Shown here piece after piece: positions 13,701 through 25,978 of a stretch of DNA of 64,000 bases (positions are counted from its first letter, which is position 1; the number at the start of each line of letters is the position of its first letter). Location of the stretch: the NCBI GenBank assembly GCA_022701365.1, contig JAKUHH010000072.1, forward strand, positions 620,001 through 684,000. The letters run 5' to 3'. Position numbers and translations under genes: made by a program. The stretch is from Mycocentrospora acerina (Eukaryota > Ascomycota > Dothideomycetes > Pleosporales). The notes below the pieces were generated by a model. It made no database searches, was not told where the DNA came from, and saw only the letters and a list, made by a program, of their open reading frames with translations.

Positions 13701-15177
13701 ATCGCTTCTCTAGTCGAACACGCTCCACATCGTCGCACTGAGTAACTCAATCGTCTAGCTGGAGCGACCGCCAAACCTACCTGTAAAACTCACTACGACT
13801 ATTAAAACAAGACTATAACTGTATCCTAAACTCTCTATGGAATTTTGGTACGTATGCCGTGGTAGTGCATTTGTCTAGGCGGTTAAATTGATGCTGCATT
13901 TGTACCGGAATATCCTCCAAAGCGAAGATGAGGGCACATGGCCGTAGAAGAGACTCGCATGCAGTCTCGACCTTCTCGCCGAAATTTCCCAAAACGGTTT
14001 AAACACTTCTCTTCACCAAAATCTCCTCCACTATATCTCCTTCTCCACATCCTATTTGCCCAAAGAGTCCGTATACCTGGATGCATATCTAGCTTGTCCA
14101 CCCTTATCCAATCGTAGTACAGGTTTGCCTCTTCGCTAGAATTTCTCGGGCCATCTTGAATACGGAAACCCTTTCCCTTTCCCTTTCCCTTTCAGGCATC
14201 GAGTTCAGTTTCCAGTCCCCTCTTCAGCATTAATGAGAGTTTATGTAGGACCCAGGTAAATCTCTTGAATAATGACTGGGTATCCTGTCGTGTGTGATAG
14301 TGGATGACCTAGTCCGGAAGATTGACGACTATGGTCACGAGCGACTTGTTTCTTTAATATTGACCGGCAAAATTTTCATCCCGACCGTTTGCGATTGCGT
14401 GGGTACCACTTCTATTGGATGCACAAACTAATACTTCAATTCACTGTAAGAACTTGGCTGATGGCCTTATGCGGCCGATTTGCTTCGAGCCGTTTGACCA
14501 CCAAGTGGGCATATCACCGCAATGTGATTGATGGGATGGCATCAAATGGGAGAAAGTATGCACCAAAAGTCGTAAAGTCTCAACGTCATGGTTTTCAAAA
14601 CTATCAAATGTTGATGATAGGAGGTTTCGCAATGGCGCATTCTTTCGCATTGCTCTTATTTTCTTATCTATTGATCTAGTGTGACTTGCTTTGATCCCTA
14701 TAATGCACATCAGTATTCCACCCTAGCACCGTTTTGTATTCGTCTGTTGCACTCTCCTAGTGTTAGACGTCAGATTGTAGACTTTTCTTATGTATGCTGA
14801 GGATCAAAGGGGGTACACAGCTGAAACCCAAAGTACAAGGGTGCTGAATTCCATTTAAGATACCCTGGGCATAGTACAGGTAGAGCATGGATAGTGCTTG
14901 CACCTATATTGAAACTTAGGCCTCACGCTCTCTTGTTTAGCTGTCAGTATGCATCAGTTTCATGAGAGAGATTTGTAGCTCTTGCACTATTCAATTCTGA
15001 ATCACGTGCAATCTTGAGAAGACAATAAAAATTCAAGCAGTCTGGTAAATTGAAGTATGAAAATTCTGCATCAGCTAGCTTTTTGAAAATAAAGCCCAAT
15101 TCCATACGATTCCTCGTTGTTTACCTCGTGATTTACCTCGTGAATTATTCATAGCATCGGTCTCATACAATATCCAT
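10733..15177. other. AT-rich gene-poor interval
   Basis: No supported protein gene. Much of 11,300-15,100 is AT-rich with scattered short frames and no domain I can name. A minus-strand frame at 12808-13221 has a hydrophobic stretch but no other support. A short (CCCTTT)4 tandem lies at 14169-14192. The interval could be decayed repeat DNA, but I see no element ends or internal duplications that prove it. Confidence 0.45.
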
Positions 15178-16489
15178 TTATTTCCATGTTGTACTCACGG
15201 TCACTCCACTCGCACAGCTACTTGGAACCGTGTACTGCCTGTTTGCGCCAGACTCGTACGTAACAGCCCCATTACTCTCTACCTTGATGAACTTGTACTC
15301 AAAGCTTGTCCCAGCTGGCAAATTGATCGTAGTTACCCACAACGGATTTGACGCTGTGTACTGATCAGCTGATAGCGCTGGGGCAGAACCAGTGTTCCAG
15401 GAGCCCAATGCTGCGATTGAGCCCGCAATCTTGATTGTCTGGCCATAGATAGTTGTGGTCTTAGATTCGAATCTCACCGCCACAGTCGCCACAGGAGTTG
15501 CACATCCAGTTGATGAGGCTGTGGAAGTGGTCCTTGTTGAAGTGGATATGGAGGAAGAAGTGGGTGGCTTCGATGAAGTAGAGGCTGGAGAGGAACTTGG
15601 TAGCGTTGGAGTCGTACCAGATCCTCCAGTAATCTTAATATCAGCGCAAGTGAGGTAAACCTGCGGTGTCTGGAAGGAATTCCACTTGAACGACAGCAGC
15701 GTGTGGTTAGAGGCGTAGTTGGGGATCTTGATGCGAGAAGAAACCGTGTATCTTTCAGAAGTTAGCTAATGACGCAGATGAAACTGTTTCACCTGAAACT
15801 TTGAATAACATACCCGCCCGCGATACTTGTGTAGCAGGAATTCAGCGGTGCATTGTCTACACCGCGACACTTGGTATCTGAGAATGCCTTGCATGTAAAC
15901 CAATCGTTACGCCAACACGCTTGCCCCGCCGAGCAGTCAGGACTGTATCCGCAGGTCTGGCCAGTGACATCTGTGCAAGGTAGGGTGCCGCGTGCGAAGC
16001 AGTCCTCAGCTGCTTGTTTCTCGGCATCGGTGGGGAGATATCCAGGCGTAATGAATTTATCGACAATGCTTTGGTCCTGGCAGATGCGGTACGTAAACAT
16101 ACCGCCATGGTCGCCATTAGCATCAAGACACCATTGGACGTCAACTACATCGCCAGTCTTGTAGGTTATGACGGGAGTAGAACCCCAGCGGGGGCCGGGT
16201 TGATTGTAGTCTACGCTCACACGCGCATTGTAACCACAGGGGCCGCTACGGCCGACTTTTGCAGCGGAAAGATCAGGCCATGCTGTCACAGGCTCGAGAA
16301 TGGTACACTCTGGGCAAGTATCTGCGCCAGACTGTGAGACGTTAGGAACAGCTTGAAGTCATGGAGGTCAGAGTATAGAGAAAAACCCACTTGGGCATTG
16401 AGTCCTGTTCGGCTCATAGGCATGGAGAGATATCCATGTGCCTGGACGCCAATTGCAAAAGCAAGAGCGCTGATGATTGAGGACCGCAT
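15178..16489 (-). CDS. Secreted AA13 starch-active LPMO with C-terminal CBM20
   Basis: Three exons (16391-16489, 15814-16331, 15178-15751), 396 residues. A 17-residue signal peptide ends before HGYLSMPMSRTGLNAQ, so the mature N-terminus is the histidine of the copper brace. The second copper histidine lies in NGDHGGMFTYRICQ, an AA13 hallmark, and numerous paired cysteines follow. The catalytic domain runs to about residue 250, followed by a Ser/Thr/Pro linker and a CBM20 starch-binding domain (AALGSWN, NPLWVTTINLP, YKFIKV). AA13 enzymes oxidatively cleave alpha-1,4 bonds in starch using Cu(II) and an electron donor, and boost amylases. Introns use GTGGGT and GTATGT donors and reading phase is kept. 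It is divergent from an alpha-amylase with a similar CBM20, which supports a shared starch regulon. Confidence 0.95.
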
Positions 16490-17343
16490 AATGTGCCTTG
16501 ATAGACAACACTACCAATCTTGACAATTTGACAAGTCAATCCTGTCACCAAAAATGGTAGTAAAAAGTAGACAGAGCTTGAAGGTGCTCAGGTGAGTGAT
16601 GATTTCCTACCATAGCAGATGGCTCCTAGAGATCATATATACTTCATAATCTGCCCTACAAGTAAAATATGCATACGGAGATTTGAGAAAATGCATTTTA
16701 CTGGACCCATAATGACAGCGGATAGATGAGAGACCACGGCCTACAGTACATATAACTGTTTGTCGGTGATTGGAGAGAAGTCGGAGAGACTAACGACATG
16801 ACATGTGGAATTGTGCTTACATGTGTGAAAGCAGACATCACGAGAGTCTAGAAACAACGACGCGCTGGAGCATTTAATCTATATCCCGCGTTGCTATATG
16901 TTTGATTGCGGGGCTCCACACTCCAAAATCCTGGAAAAGACAACGCCACACCCTACTGATCCTTGGTCCGCACGCTCCAAAATGCATGTAAAACGCGAGC
17001 ACCGAATCGGTTATTAAGACGAAGTATTGGGATCGACACGTGTTGGGCAATAGAGGAGATGGATCCAGGTTTGCTGTGCATCGGAAGTCAGAAAAAGTCC
17101 TGCCCAGCTTCTGTTTCAGGCACGTTAGCCGTTTCTCCACACCCCGCATTCTACTTCCCGCGTCCACGAGACCGCACGACATCTTCTAGTGCATGGGACA
17201 CGGTCCTAATAATTATGGTGTTCAGTCGGCTAGACATTCGCTCGCATTTCATTGGTCTGAGCTCGGCCCGGCGGGATTAGCGATGTTCCGCGAATGCCCT
17301 GCAATCTTGTGATCCTCTTCAAGAGACCTTGAGATCATCACGA

Positions 17344-17357
17344 CGGAGAGTGAGCGG
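17344..17357 (+). promoter_or_regulatory. AmyR-type CGG-N8-CGG site
   Basis: Two CGG triplets in direct orientation are separated by exactly eight bases, 186 bp upstream of the amylase start. CGGN8(C/A)GG is the published binding pattern of the Zn2Cys6 activator AmyR at Aspergillus amylase promoters. Other Zn2Cys6 proteins can use similar spacing. Confidence 0.55.
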
Positions 17358-17434
17358 TGATGTATGTGTCGTAAGACCTTTACAAGATCACAGTGCTGAG
17401 ATGTCTTGGTGCCAAACACTGGTGGGGAAGTGTC

Positions 17435-17440
17435 TATAAA
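17435..17440 (+). promoter_or_regulatory. TATA box of the alpha-amylase gene
   Basis: TATAAA lies 103 bp upstream of the start codon and just downstream of the CreA-like GTGGGG at 17422-17427, a normal spacing for a strongly induced fungal gene. Confidence 0.5.
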
Positions 17441-17542
17441 GTGAGCATGTCATCTCGTAGATTAAGCATGTCACTTTGAGAGACTAACTCAGCTCAAGAG
17501 CGGCAGCTTCCCGCATTTGTCTTGACATCCGCCTTCATCAAA

Positions 17543-19604
17543 ATGTTGCTCTTCTCCACCCTTGTCACATTTTTTCTTTCTCTTTGCTCCCTTGCTGCTG
17601 CTGCTGATACTAGCGCATGGAAATCTCGCAGCATCTACTTTGTTCTGACGGACCGCATCGCTCGTAGTAGTAGCGATACCGGTGGCAGCTCATGCGGAAA
17701 TCTGGGCAACTACTGTGGTGGAACATTCAAGGGTCTTGAGTCTAAGCTTGATTATATCAAGAATTTAGGGTTTGATGCCATATGGATTACGCCTGTCGTT
17801 GCAAGTATGTCAAAATGCTCATTTTTAGATGGTTTCGGAGTGAAGCTTCTGAATCACAAGTGTTCAAGATGCTACAGATATCTAGCTTGAATTTCATTGA
17901 AATTTATCTTACGTAGTTTTTGAAAGCATACTGACAACATATACAGACAGCGCTGGAGGCTACCATGGATACTGGGCCCAAGACCTTTATGCAGTCAACT
18001 CAAACTATGGAACCGCTGCCGACCTGAAGAGCCTCGTTAGCACTGCCCATTCCAAGGTAAGCTTGTTTGGATCTCTTAGCTTATGTACAAGATTGCTTTG
18101 GCTGACTGTTTTAAAGGGAATATATGTAATGGTCGATGTCGTTGCAAACCACATGGGCCAAGGGGCAATCGCTGACAACCGTCCTGCGCCTTTGAACCAA
18201 GCATCTTCCTACAACCCCGCCTGCAACATCGACTATAGTAATCAGACCAGTATTGAAGATTGCCGAATCGCCAACCTGCCGGATCTTAAGACTGAGAGTT
18301 CTGATATTCGTTCATTACTCAACACTTGGGTCAAGTGGCTGGTGACTGAATATAGCTTTGATGGGGTACGTATCGATACGGTGAAGCACGTTGAAAAAGA
18401 TTTCTGGCCTGGGTTTGCTAGTGCGATCGGTGCATACTCTATCGGCGAGGTATGGGATGGTAACCCAACATATCTGGCTGAGTATGCGAAACTGATGCCT
18501 GGATTGCTCAATTACGCAACCTATTATCCGATGAACAACTTCTACCAGCAGAAAGGAACGTCGCAAGCACTTGTTGATATGATGAACACAGTCAGCAGCA
18601 CGTTCCCAGACCCTGCAGCCTTGGGTATGTTGTAACACAATCTGCTGGTTCTTTGCTGACTGTTAAAGGCACTTTCCTTGATAATCACGATAATCCACGC
18701 TGGGTTTGTACACCTGTTCACAAAATGCAAATCGAGTTCGTTCACTAACAATTACACATAGCTCAACCAGAAGAACGACCAGACACTTCTTAAAAATGCT
18801 CTTGCTTTCGTCATCCTCTCACGTGGTATTCCAATTTTGTACTATGGCACTGAGCAGGCCTACGCCGGTGGCAACGACCCAGCAAATCGTGAGGATCTAT
18901 GGCGCAGTGGATTTAGCACGCAGTCAAGCATGTACCAGGCCATCTCGAAACTCACTGCTGCAAGGAAATCAGCCGGCGGCTTGGCAGGAAATGACCACAC
19001 ACATCTTTATGTGGCTAGTAACGCGTATGCCTGGAGCCGAGCTGGAGGTAACCTCATTGTCCTGACTACAAATGGCGGCAGCGGATACAGCGGCCAGCAC
19101 TGCTTCAACTCACAGAAGGCCAACGGTCAGTGGACAAACGTCTATGGAAACGGTGCGGCGGTGACCGCTGACAGTAGCGGTAATGTTTGTCTGACTGTAA
19201 CTAACGGCGAACCCATTGTCCTCGTCGTCGCATCCGGCACACCAACCGCGAGCCCCACAGCCACTACTTTGCTTACTACCTCCTCATCTTGCCCCACGGC
19301 GGTATCGGTTTCTTTTACCCATCGTGTCACTACTGTTGTTGGTGATACCATCCGCATTGCTGGCAACACAGCTCAACTTGGCAGCTGGAACCCAACCAAT
19401 GCGCCTGCCCTCTCTGCCTCCCAATACACGTCCAGCAACCCAATCTGGACTATTACTCTACCAATCCAAGCTGGACAGGCGGTGCAGTATAAGTTTGTAA
19501 AGGTATCGAGCGGAGGTGTGGTTTCATGGGAGAGTGATCCGAATAGGGCTTACACAGCGCCGACTTGCCAGGCTAGTGCTGCAGTAAGTAGTCAGTGGCA
19601 ATAG
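17543..19604 (+). CDS. Secreted GH13 alpha-amylase with CBM20
   Basis: Five exons (17543-17804, 17947-18056, 18117-18624, 18669-18703, 18762-19604), 585 residues. A signal peptide of about 21 residues is followed by a GH13 barrel: YFVLTDRIAR, GFDAIWITPVV, GGYHGYWAQDLY, DVVANHMG, the nucleophile Asp in DGVRIDTVKH, the acid/base Glu in IGEVWDG and the transition-state Asp in FLDNHDNPRW. A Thr/Ser linker leads to a C-terminal CBM20 (LGSWNP, NPIWTITLPI, YKFVKV). It hydrolyses internal alpha-1,4-glucosidic bonds of extracellular starch. I chose the ATG at 17543 because it starts the signal peptide directly. The fourth intron has a weaker GTTTGT donor, but phase is kept. It pairs divergently with the AA13 LPMO. 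Confidence 0.95.
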
Positions 19605-20004
19605 ATTTGATGAGCAATTGAAACTAGTGGTCACAAATCGAATTTTGATGGGTAGAGCATGGAAAAAAAAGTTTTAGTCTAATCAATTGGAGCGAATAGA
19701 CCAACCTTTTAGCATGATTATATGCACCAATTGTTAACTAGTGCATACTTAGTTTGTTCTTTCTTGTAGGGTAAATCTCCGCACGATTGGTTTAATGCAT
19801 AGTGACAGATGAAAATCTTCCGCTCCAACACAGAAGTATTCACGTACATCATATGCAAAGATTTGGAGGACTTCAAGCCGTGATGTGGAACAGAGATGGA
19901 CTGAAGCCCATTTTTGATTTCATGCATCCATACTACATATATTTTGATCGAAGCAAGTCGGAAAGTAATGAGACTTCCCGGGAAGATCACATTGGCAATT
20001 GGTC
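19605..20004. other. Convergent 3' spacer
   Basis: AT-rich spacer between the ends of the amylase (plus) and the sugar transporter (minus). I see nothing in it beyond presumed 3' UTRs. Confidence 0.5.
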
Positions 20005-21933
20005 CTAGTATTTGACCTCATGGTGCGATATTGATCCTTGCTTGGCCTGGACTTCCTCGATACGGCGCTCCAGGTCGGTACCAGGAGCCCAGTCGCGCTT
20101 GTCCATGCCTGGAACAAAGAGAGGCGCATGCGTAAAGAGATGCTTCATTTCCTCGAGAGGACGCTTGGCAGTCTCAGGAAGGAAGCAGTAGAAAAAGATC
20201 GCGTTCGTGCAGTTTCCGATCTGTGCGTTTTGTTAGTATATAGTATCAAAGCGAAGATGCAGTTATCACTTACAACGAACAGGAGATAGTATCGCCATCC
20301 GACCGACTTCATAGCCACTCCCGTCACTTGTCCAATCATGGTGTTGAAAGCGAAAGAAACCATGGTGGCGATCGATACACCTTTTGATCGCGTCTTGGTG
20401 TCGAAAATCTCAGCGGGAATGATCCATGATAGCGGTCCGCACGTGGCACTGAAGCTGAAATTGTACAACCAGGTCACAACGATAAATGCCCAGGCCGCAG
20501 CGTTATTTTGGCTAGTTCCAGGGGGAAACTTGGCTAACAAGACTGTTGCAATGATGAAAGTGACCATGTTGAAGAGGTTACCAAGAATGAGAGGCCGGCG
20601 ACGTCCGAACTTATCGATGAACAAAATGCAGAGAAACTGAGCAACAAGGGCAATGACAGATGATATTGCCTGGTATTTCAGAGTATCCTGTGTCTTGATG
20701 CCAATTTGTCCATAGATTACGACAGAGTAGTACTGAATTGCAGAGACACCGGTCATCTGAATAGAGGCCTGCAGTCCACAGGCGAGCACCAGTCGGCGGA
20801 GGCAGGACTTGTCTTTGAATAGTTCGGCGTATGATTTAGCCTCATGCTCGTGTTCGTAGGTGATAATATCCTGGATTTGCTGGAACTCGGCTTGGACCCA
20901 AGCGTCGTTCTCATCGCCATGAGCATGTAGCTTTGCCAACGTTTTTAGTCCTTCTTCGACTCTCCCATGATCGATGAGCCATCGAGGTGATTCGGGGAAG
21001 AAGAGGATCAAAGCTGCGAGAACAAGAGCTGGAATACACTGGATTCCAAGGGGAGTGCGCCATTGGCCACTGTTTGTGGGAGCAAACCCGATGTAGGTGC
21101 CTATAATAAAATAAGTATGGGTTTGGTTAGAAGGTTTTCCGATTCTTACCGTAAGAGATCCAGGCAGCGACCAAAGCTCCTACACCAAGCATGAACTGCT
21201 GTAGGCCAGTGATACGCCCACGAATACTAGGATGCGCTAACTCGCCCTGATAAACTGGGATAATCATGCAAAGCATGCCAACACTAATAATCAAGTCAGT
21301 GTTTGGATCATGTTTGCAGTACTAATTACTCACCCGAATCCTGCAAGAGCACGTCCAGCGTAGAGATATGACAAAGCCTGCGCGCCAGTCTGAAGAGCAC
21401 CTCCGATGAGAAAGACCACAGCACCGATCAAAATGGTCCATCTCCGTCCAAGCTTGTCACCCGACGGGCCAGCGAAACCAGCTCCAAAAAAGGCCCCCCC
21501 CGTGAATACGGCCACAACTGCTCCACTGTGGAAATGTTAGTGTGAAATTGTCGTATAGCTGGGTAGAGTTTGCTCACGTTTCTGGGTCTGTTGGTTTGAA
21601 CTCGCTCTTGAAAGATTCCGAAGCGATGACTTGCGCAATGACACTAAGATCGTAACCGAATAGCAACGAGCCAAGAGACGCGAAGAGTCCGACAAGAAAC
21701 TGCGGGTTTGTCAGAACCGATCATGTCATTATAAATTCAAGCTCGGCCATCTAACGATTTGTGAATGGCCTTCAGAGACGCCATCGACTACTATGCAACT
21801 TGACTATTGAGAATGCAAAAGCGTCTCAGGTGCTCAGAATGGGCATTCACATAATCGTCTCCGGTCATGTTGTTTTCTCAAAACTTGCGTCGACGGAAAG
21901 TCATACCTGGTACCACTTAGGAGGAAGCGCCAT
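20005..21933 (-). CDS. MFS hexose/sugar transporter
   Basis: Six exons (21907-21933, 21578-21699, 21334-21525, 21150-21283, 20274-21100, 20005-20220), 505 residues, phase kept throughout. It is a sugar-porter family member of the major facilitator superfamily with about twelve membrane segments. Motifs seen are GYDLSVIAQV in the first segment, GDKLGRRWTIL after segment 2, PESPRWL before the central loop, DKFGRRRPL after segment 8 and PETAKRPLEEM after segment 12. The central loop is about 60 residues and charged, and the tail is cytosolic. The substrate cannot be read from sequence; hexoses or glucose released from starch are likely given the amylase next door. The first exon is only nine codons and the first intron, 207 bp, is long for this locus. 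Confidence 0.92.
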
Positions 21934-22544
21934 GATGGAAATCCAGAGAGCTTGTCAAGCAAGAAAGGCTCGAACTATACAGCTATGGATGTTGATCCAC
22001 ATACGCACGCTTCAGGTGCCTTTATACATTTGCACATCGCTGCCATTCCCAGATTTTCATGTTCTCTCACCCGCACATGCGGGTTGCAACATCGAATGAC
22101 ACTACCCCAGATACTCCAGTCCCCGCTTTGGAGTAATATTCAATGAGACGTAACGCCAGGGGTGTCACGAGCTAGACCTGTGGCCAGCCCTGTTCTTGCA
22201 TAACCGATAGGTTGCCCGGCGAGTGCTCACCCGAGTGATGCTCGGCCTTGTGCTTCCAGAACGGATATGTAGCCAAATGCAGTAACAATCGGGTAACTAC
22301 CTAGAAATGATACGATATCCTGGGCACACTCTATTTCCTCCAATCAGAAGGTGGCATCCTTACTGTTCCAGCTCTAGCTTATCAGCCTGTCGATCACATG
22401 CCCAAAGCTTTATCCAACTTCATGCATAGTCATGCCACGAAATTATGGGGCATGATGATCTTTTCTGAGACTCAAGAACCTTGAAGTTCAGGTTTACGCG
22501 CTCGCCTTGATACTGAACTAAATTCAATCGAGTGACTTTTCGTC
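21934..22544. promoter_or_regulatory. Divergent promoter of transporter and GH51 gene
   Basis: A 611-bp spacer between two outward-facing start codons. I do not find a CGG-N8-CGG site or a clear XlnR-type GGCTAAA here. A CreA-like GC-rich patch is not convincing. Confidence 0.35.
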
Positions 22545-24339
22545 ATGGCCACATTCACGAGAATCGAAGAAAGCGACAGCTCATCCATTACGATTCACCC
22601 TTCGCATAAGATCGCCAAGGTCAATAAAAATATCTATGCCGGCTTCACAGAGTACGGCGCAATAGTACCAGATGAATGACGCGCTGCTTATATGATACTA
22701 GACATATGGGACGATGTATATATGGTGGCATCTATGAACCTGGGAATTCGTTGTCCGATGAAAATGGCTTTCGCACGGATGTTATTGGGGCATTCAAAGA
22801 CTTGAACGTACCTGTGGTCAGATACCCAGGTGGTAACTTTGTTGCTACATACCACTGGTTAGACGGTGTTGGTCCCAAAGAACAGAGACCTAGCAGGTAG
22901 GCAACTCTTTTCAATTCTTGTGACTATTTAACATACTGAGATTATTTGTTCTCTTTGAACATCATGTCAAGGTTTCAGCGATTAAGCTGATATGTGAGAT
23001 AGACCAGAACTCGCTTGGATTGGCACCGAGTCCAATGAATTTGGTACTGACGAGTTCATGAAATGGTGTGAGGTTGTTGATACCGAGCCATACTTGTGCT
23101 TGAACTTTGGAACCGGCACATTAGATGAAGGTATTTTAAGTGGATGATTGATGTAAGAATTGACTCTAAAACTTTTGTAGCTTTAGGATGGCTCGAATAC
23201 TGTAATTCGGATCGCAACACCTACTACGCAAACCTGCGCCGCAAGAATGGCCGCGAGAAACCCTACAACGTAAGCTTCCACCCAAATCTATCCCTATTCC
23301 AGTTGCTGAGGATGCATAGGTCAAGTACTGGGCATTGGGGAATGAATGCTGGGGTCCATGGCAAGTGGAGCAAATGACCAAGGAGGATTACGCAAAGAAA
23401 GCCTATCAGTGGGCCAAGGCGCTCAAACTCCTTGACCCAAGTATCATTCTTATTCTGTGTGGAGAAACTGGCTATTCGTCCTGGGACTACTATGTCCTAA
23501 ACCAGTGCGTGAAATGGGACGTACACGGCCTGGCAGGCGACAACACGAAATCCCTCATCGACATGCACAGCATCCATATCTACACAGCCGACAAAGACCA
23601 TCTTGCTAATGCCACTGCACCAAGAGCGGCGGAACGCGCCATCCAGATGACAAGCGCACTCATAGATCTTGCACGTATCGAGAACAAAGTCCCAGAGACG
23701 GTTCCAAGGCCAACGATCTGCTTCGATGAGTGGAACGTTTGGGATCCTGTCCGAGCACCGGGTGAATTGGGTGCGGAGGAGAGATATACGCTTTCCGATG
23801 CACTTGCCGTGGCTATTTTCTTGAACGGATTCATTAGGCAAGCCAAGGACATGGGCATGGCAAATATCGCGCAGTCCGTCAACGTCATTTCTCCCCTGAT
23901 GACAACCAAAAAGGGCCTGATTAAGCAGACAATCTGGTGGCCGCTGTTGTTGTTCAGCAAATACATGCGAGGCCACACTATTGCGTTGAACGTTCGAGCA
24001 CCTGAGTACACTGGCCGTACAAATCCTAGCTGGATCCGCGGAACGATTGAGACACCATTCTTGGACTGTAGTGCTGTTCTTGGGGATGATGGATTTGTAA
24101 ATTTGGCCGTCGCAAACGTCAGCGAGGATCAAGACTTTGAGGTCGCACTGGAGGGACTTAAAGCTGACAAAGTTGAAGTCCACACAGTTTCTGGAGAGAG
24201 TGTCCACGTCGTAAATACCGAAGATGAGCAGAAGGTTGGGATCAAGGAATCAGCATGGGATGGAAAGGGCAAATTCACGTTTGCGAAACATTCATTTGTC
24301 CTACTAAGGTGGAAGGACGGGAGTGCTGGAGCCGAGTAG
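22545..24339 (+). CDS. GH51 alpha-L-arabinofuranosidase, intracellular type
   Basis: Five exons (22545-22651, 22702-22896, 23003-23130, 23181-23269, 23320-24339), 512 residues with kept phase. No signal peptide is visible, so it probably acts in the cytosol. Family motifs run in order: KNIYAGFTEHMGRCIYGGIY, VRYPGGNF, the acid/base Glu in WALGNECWGPW and the nucleophile Glu in CFDEWNVW. The C-terminal third is the beta-sandwich usual for GH51. These enzymes remove terminal alpha-L-arabinofuranosyl groups from arabino-oligosaccharides. The length matches the roughly 500-residue bacterial-like GH51 type rather than the longer secreted fungal form. The first exon ends with a GTACGG donor, chosen because it restores the EHMGRCIYGG motif. 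Confidence 0.93.
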
Positions 24340-25978
24340 GCTGTGCTGGACACAGTTTCTGAACACAAGGCTCCAGTAGAGAACACATCAAATGTTGTAG
24401 TTATACAGGGTGAATCTATATCTTCGTTAGTTACAGCAAAGGAGGCGTGAACACAATACCTACAAATCTCGCCGGTTAAAAATAAAATACTAGGTATTCT
24501 GATCAATTTCCCGGGTTCCTTACAAGCCACCACTAAGTCTTCGTATGACTTGCGTTAGATCGAAGGAATATTGAATATGACCTCAGTCTGATCTCGGTGC
24601 GCAATTGAGTTAGCCCTGGAGCAATTCAGAGTCCCACTAAAGTCAGCGGGGCTTTACGGAAAAATAAAGCTCTGAGCCGTCCCTCAAATGCTGGCCCTCG
24701 GTTGAGATGACGGTGAACATCCGGAAGTCGGAGATAAACGATGTCGGCTCGGCTTAAAGAGTGCAAAATGAAGTGGGGAGATGGATGACCAAGCGCGAAA
24801 TCGCCCACGCATAGAGTCAATGCGGCTGGGGTGGTGGAGGATCGTGTGACGTGTTAAATCCTTGAAAGCCTAACACATGTTCAGAAGTACCGACATAAAG
24901 CTCCGTTACCATCACTGTCCACGTTATGATCACTACTTTTCTACCTTATGTCAACATCAGTGTACAATGAGTTCTGTATCGCATTCGTGTGGACGAGTTC
25001 TGGATGATAGCACAGAGAATGCTGGAGCTAATTAACAGTCCCAGTATTGCGCTGAGAGCTGAAAATCACGCGTTTGTATACCATATTTAGCTGTCAAAGA
25101 GAGAAGGATGAATAGGAGCGAAATGCTGACAGTATATGCATGCGGCGTAGATCAGAGTAACCGTATTTGGCAAAAGTTTGTATAGCGATTCTTGACCAAA
25201 CCACATTGTCAAAGCCAAAGTTCTTAGTCGCTGCCGGTATAAGTGTTACATGACTCTGATGTTGACTGGCAGTATTGGGCTCTAAATTTGTGTATTACTG
25301 GCTGTTCAATCCAAGTTTTTAAGAATTGGAGATATTCAATTTGAACACCACGTTGACTTCACAATGCTAGCGTAGAAAACTATGATACGTCTGAAGTCTG
25401 AAATTTATGTCGATAAAATGAATTAGTGTCTCCTCTATCTCCACTGAAACCCTACCTTTTACATTCATCTCTCATGATGATCTTACAATTATGTTTGTAC
25501 ATCTTGCCTAGGCAGTCGTGTGTCGCACAATGAAATCTATTTCTCCTGAATCGGGGTTGTTAGTCCTCCAAAGCAGTAGAGTAGGCAGGTTCGTCTAAAC
25601 GTTACTGACTTTGGCTAACATTGGATTTACAACATTGTGCCTACTTCCAAGAATTAGCATGCGTATCAATTTAAGAGAGGTAGCATGTGATTAGTGGTAC
25701 ACTTTCTTCCTCTAGCGTCACTTGCGATGTCGATCAGCCCAATCCTTTTTTTTCTCTTGCAGACTTCATCCCAGGCTTGACAGGATGACTTTAAAGCCTT
25801 TAGCCTAGTCTTTAGCCTAGTCTTTAGTCTCACATAATCATGACAACTTGTTTCCAGTTTTGAAATAAATATGTTGATAACTTGTGAACATAGTTGATAC
25901 TGAAACCTATAGTTTTGTGTCATCTAAAATCGTTGGAATAGTATTGAAGATCTCCCTGTAAAGGGCTGATGCGCCTTC
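24340..25978. other. AT-rich spacer
   Basis: No supported gene. A small imperfect tandem repeat of TTAGCCTAGTCT occurs at about 25799-25826. The rest is AT-rich with only short frames. Confidence 0.45.

Larger units (their letters stand above)
16490..17542. promoter_or_regulatory. Shared divergent promoter of the LPMO and alpha-amylase
   Basis: This 1,053-bp spacer separates the two start codons. It contains a perfect CGG-N8-CGG at 17344-17357, a CreA-type GTGGGG at 17422 and a TATAAA at 17435 on the amylase side. On the LPMO side it has a minus-strand TATATA at 16636-16641 and CGGAGATTTGA at 16676-16686, two mismatches from the alternative AmyR site CGGAAATTTAA. The layout fits starch induction with glucose repression; this is inference from motifs. 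Confidence 0.6.

Noticed and set aside
14169..14192. (CCCTTT)4 as a possible interstitial telomere tract
   Set aside because: The unit is not the fungal telomere repeat TTAGGG/CCCTAA and the run is short.
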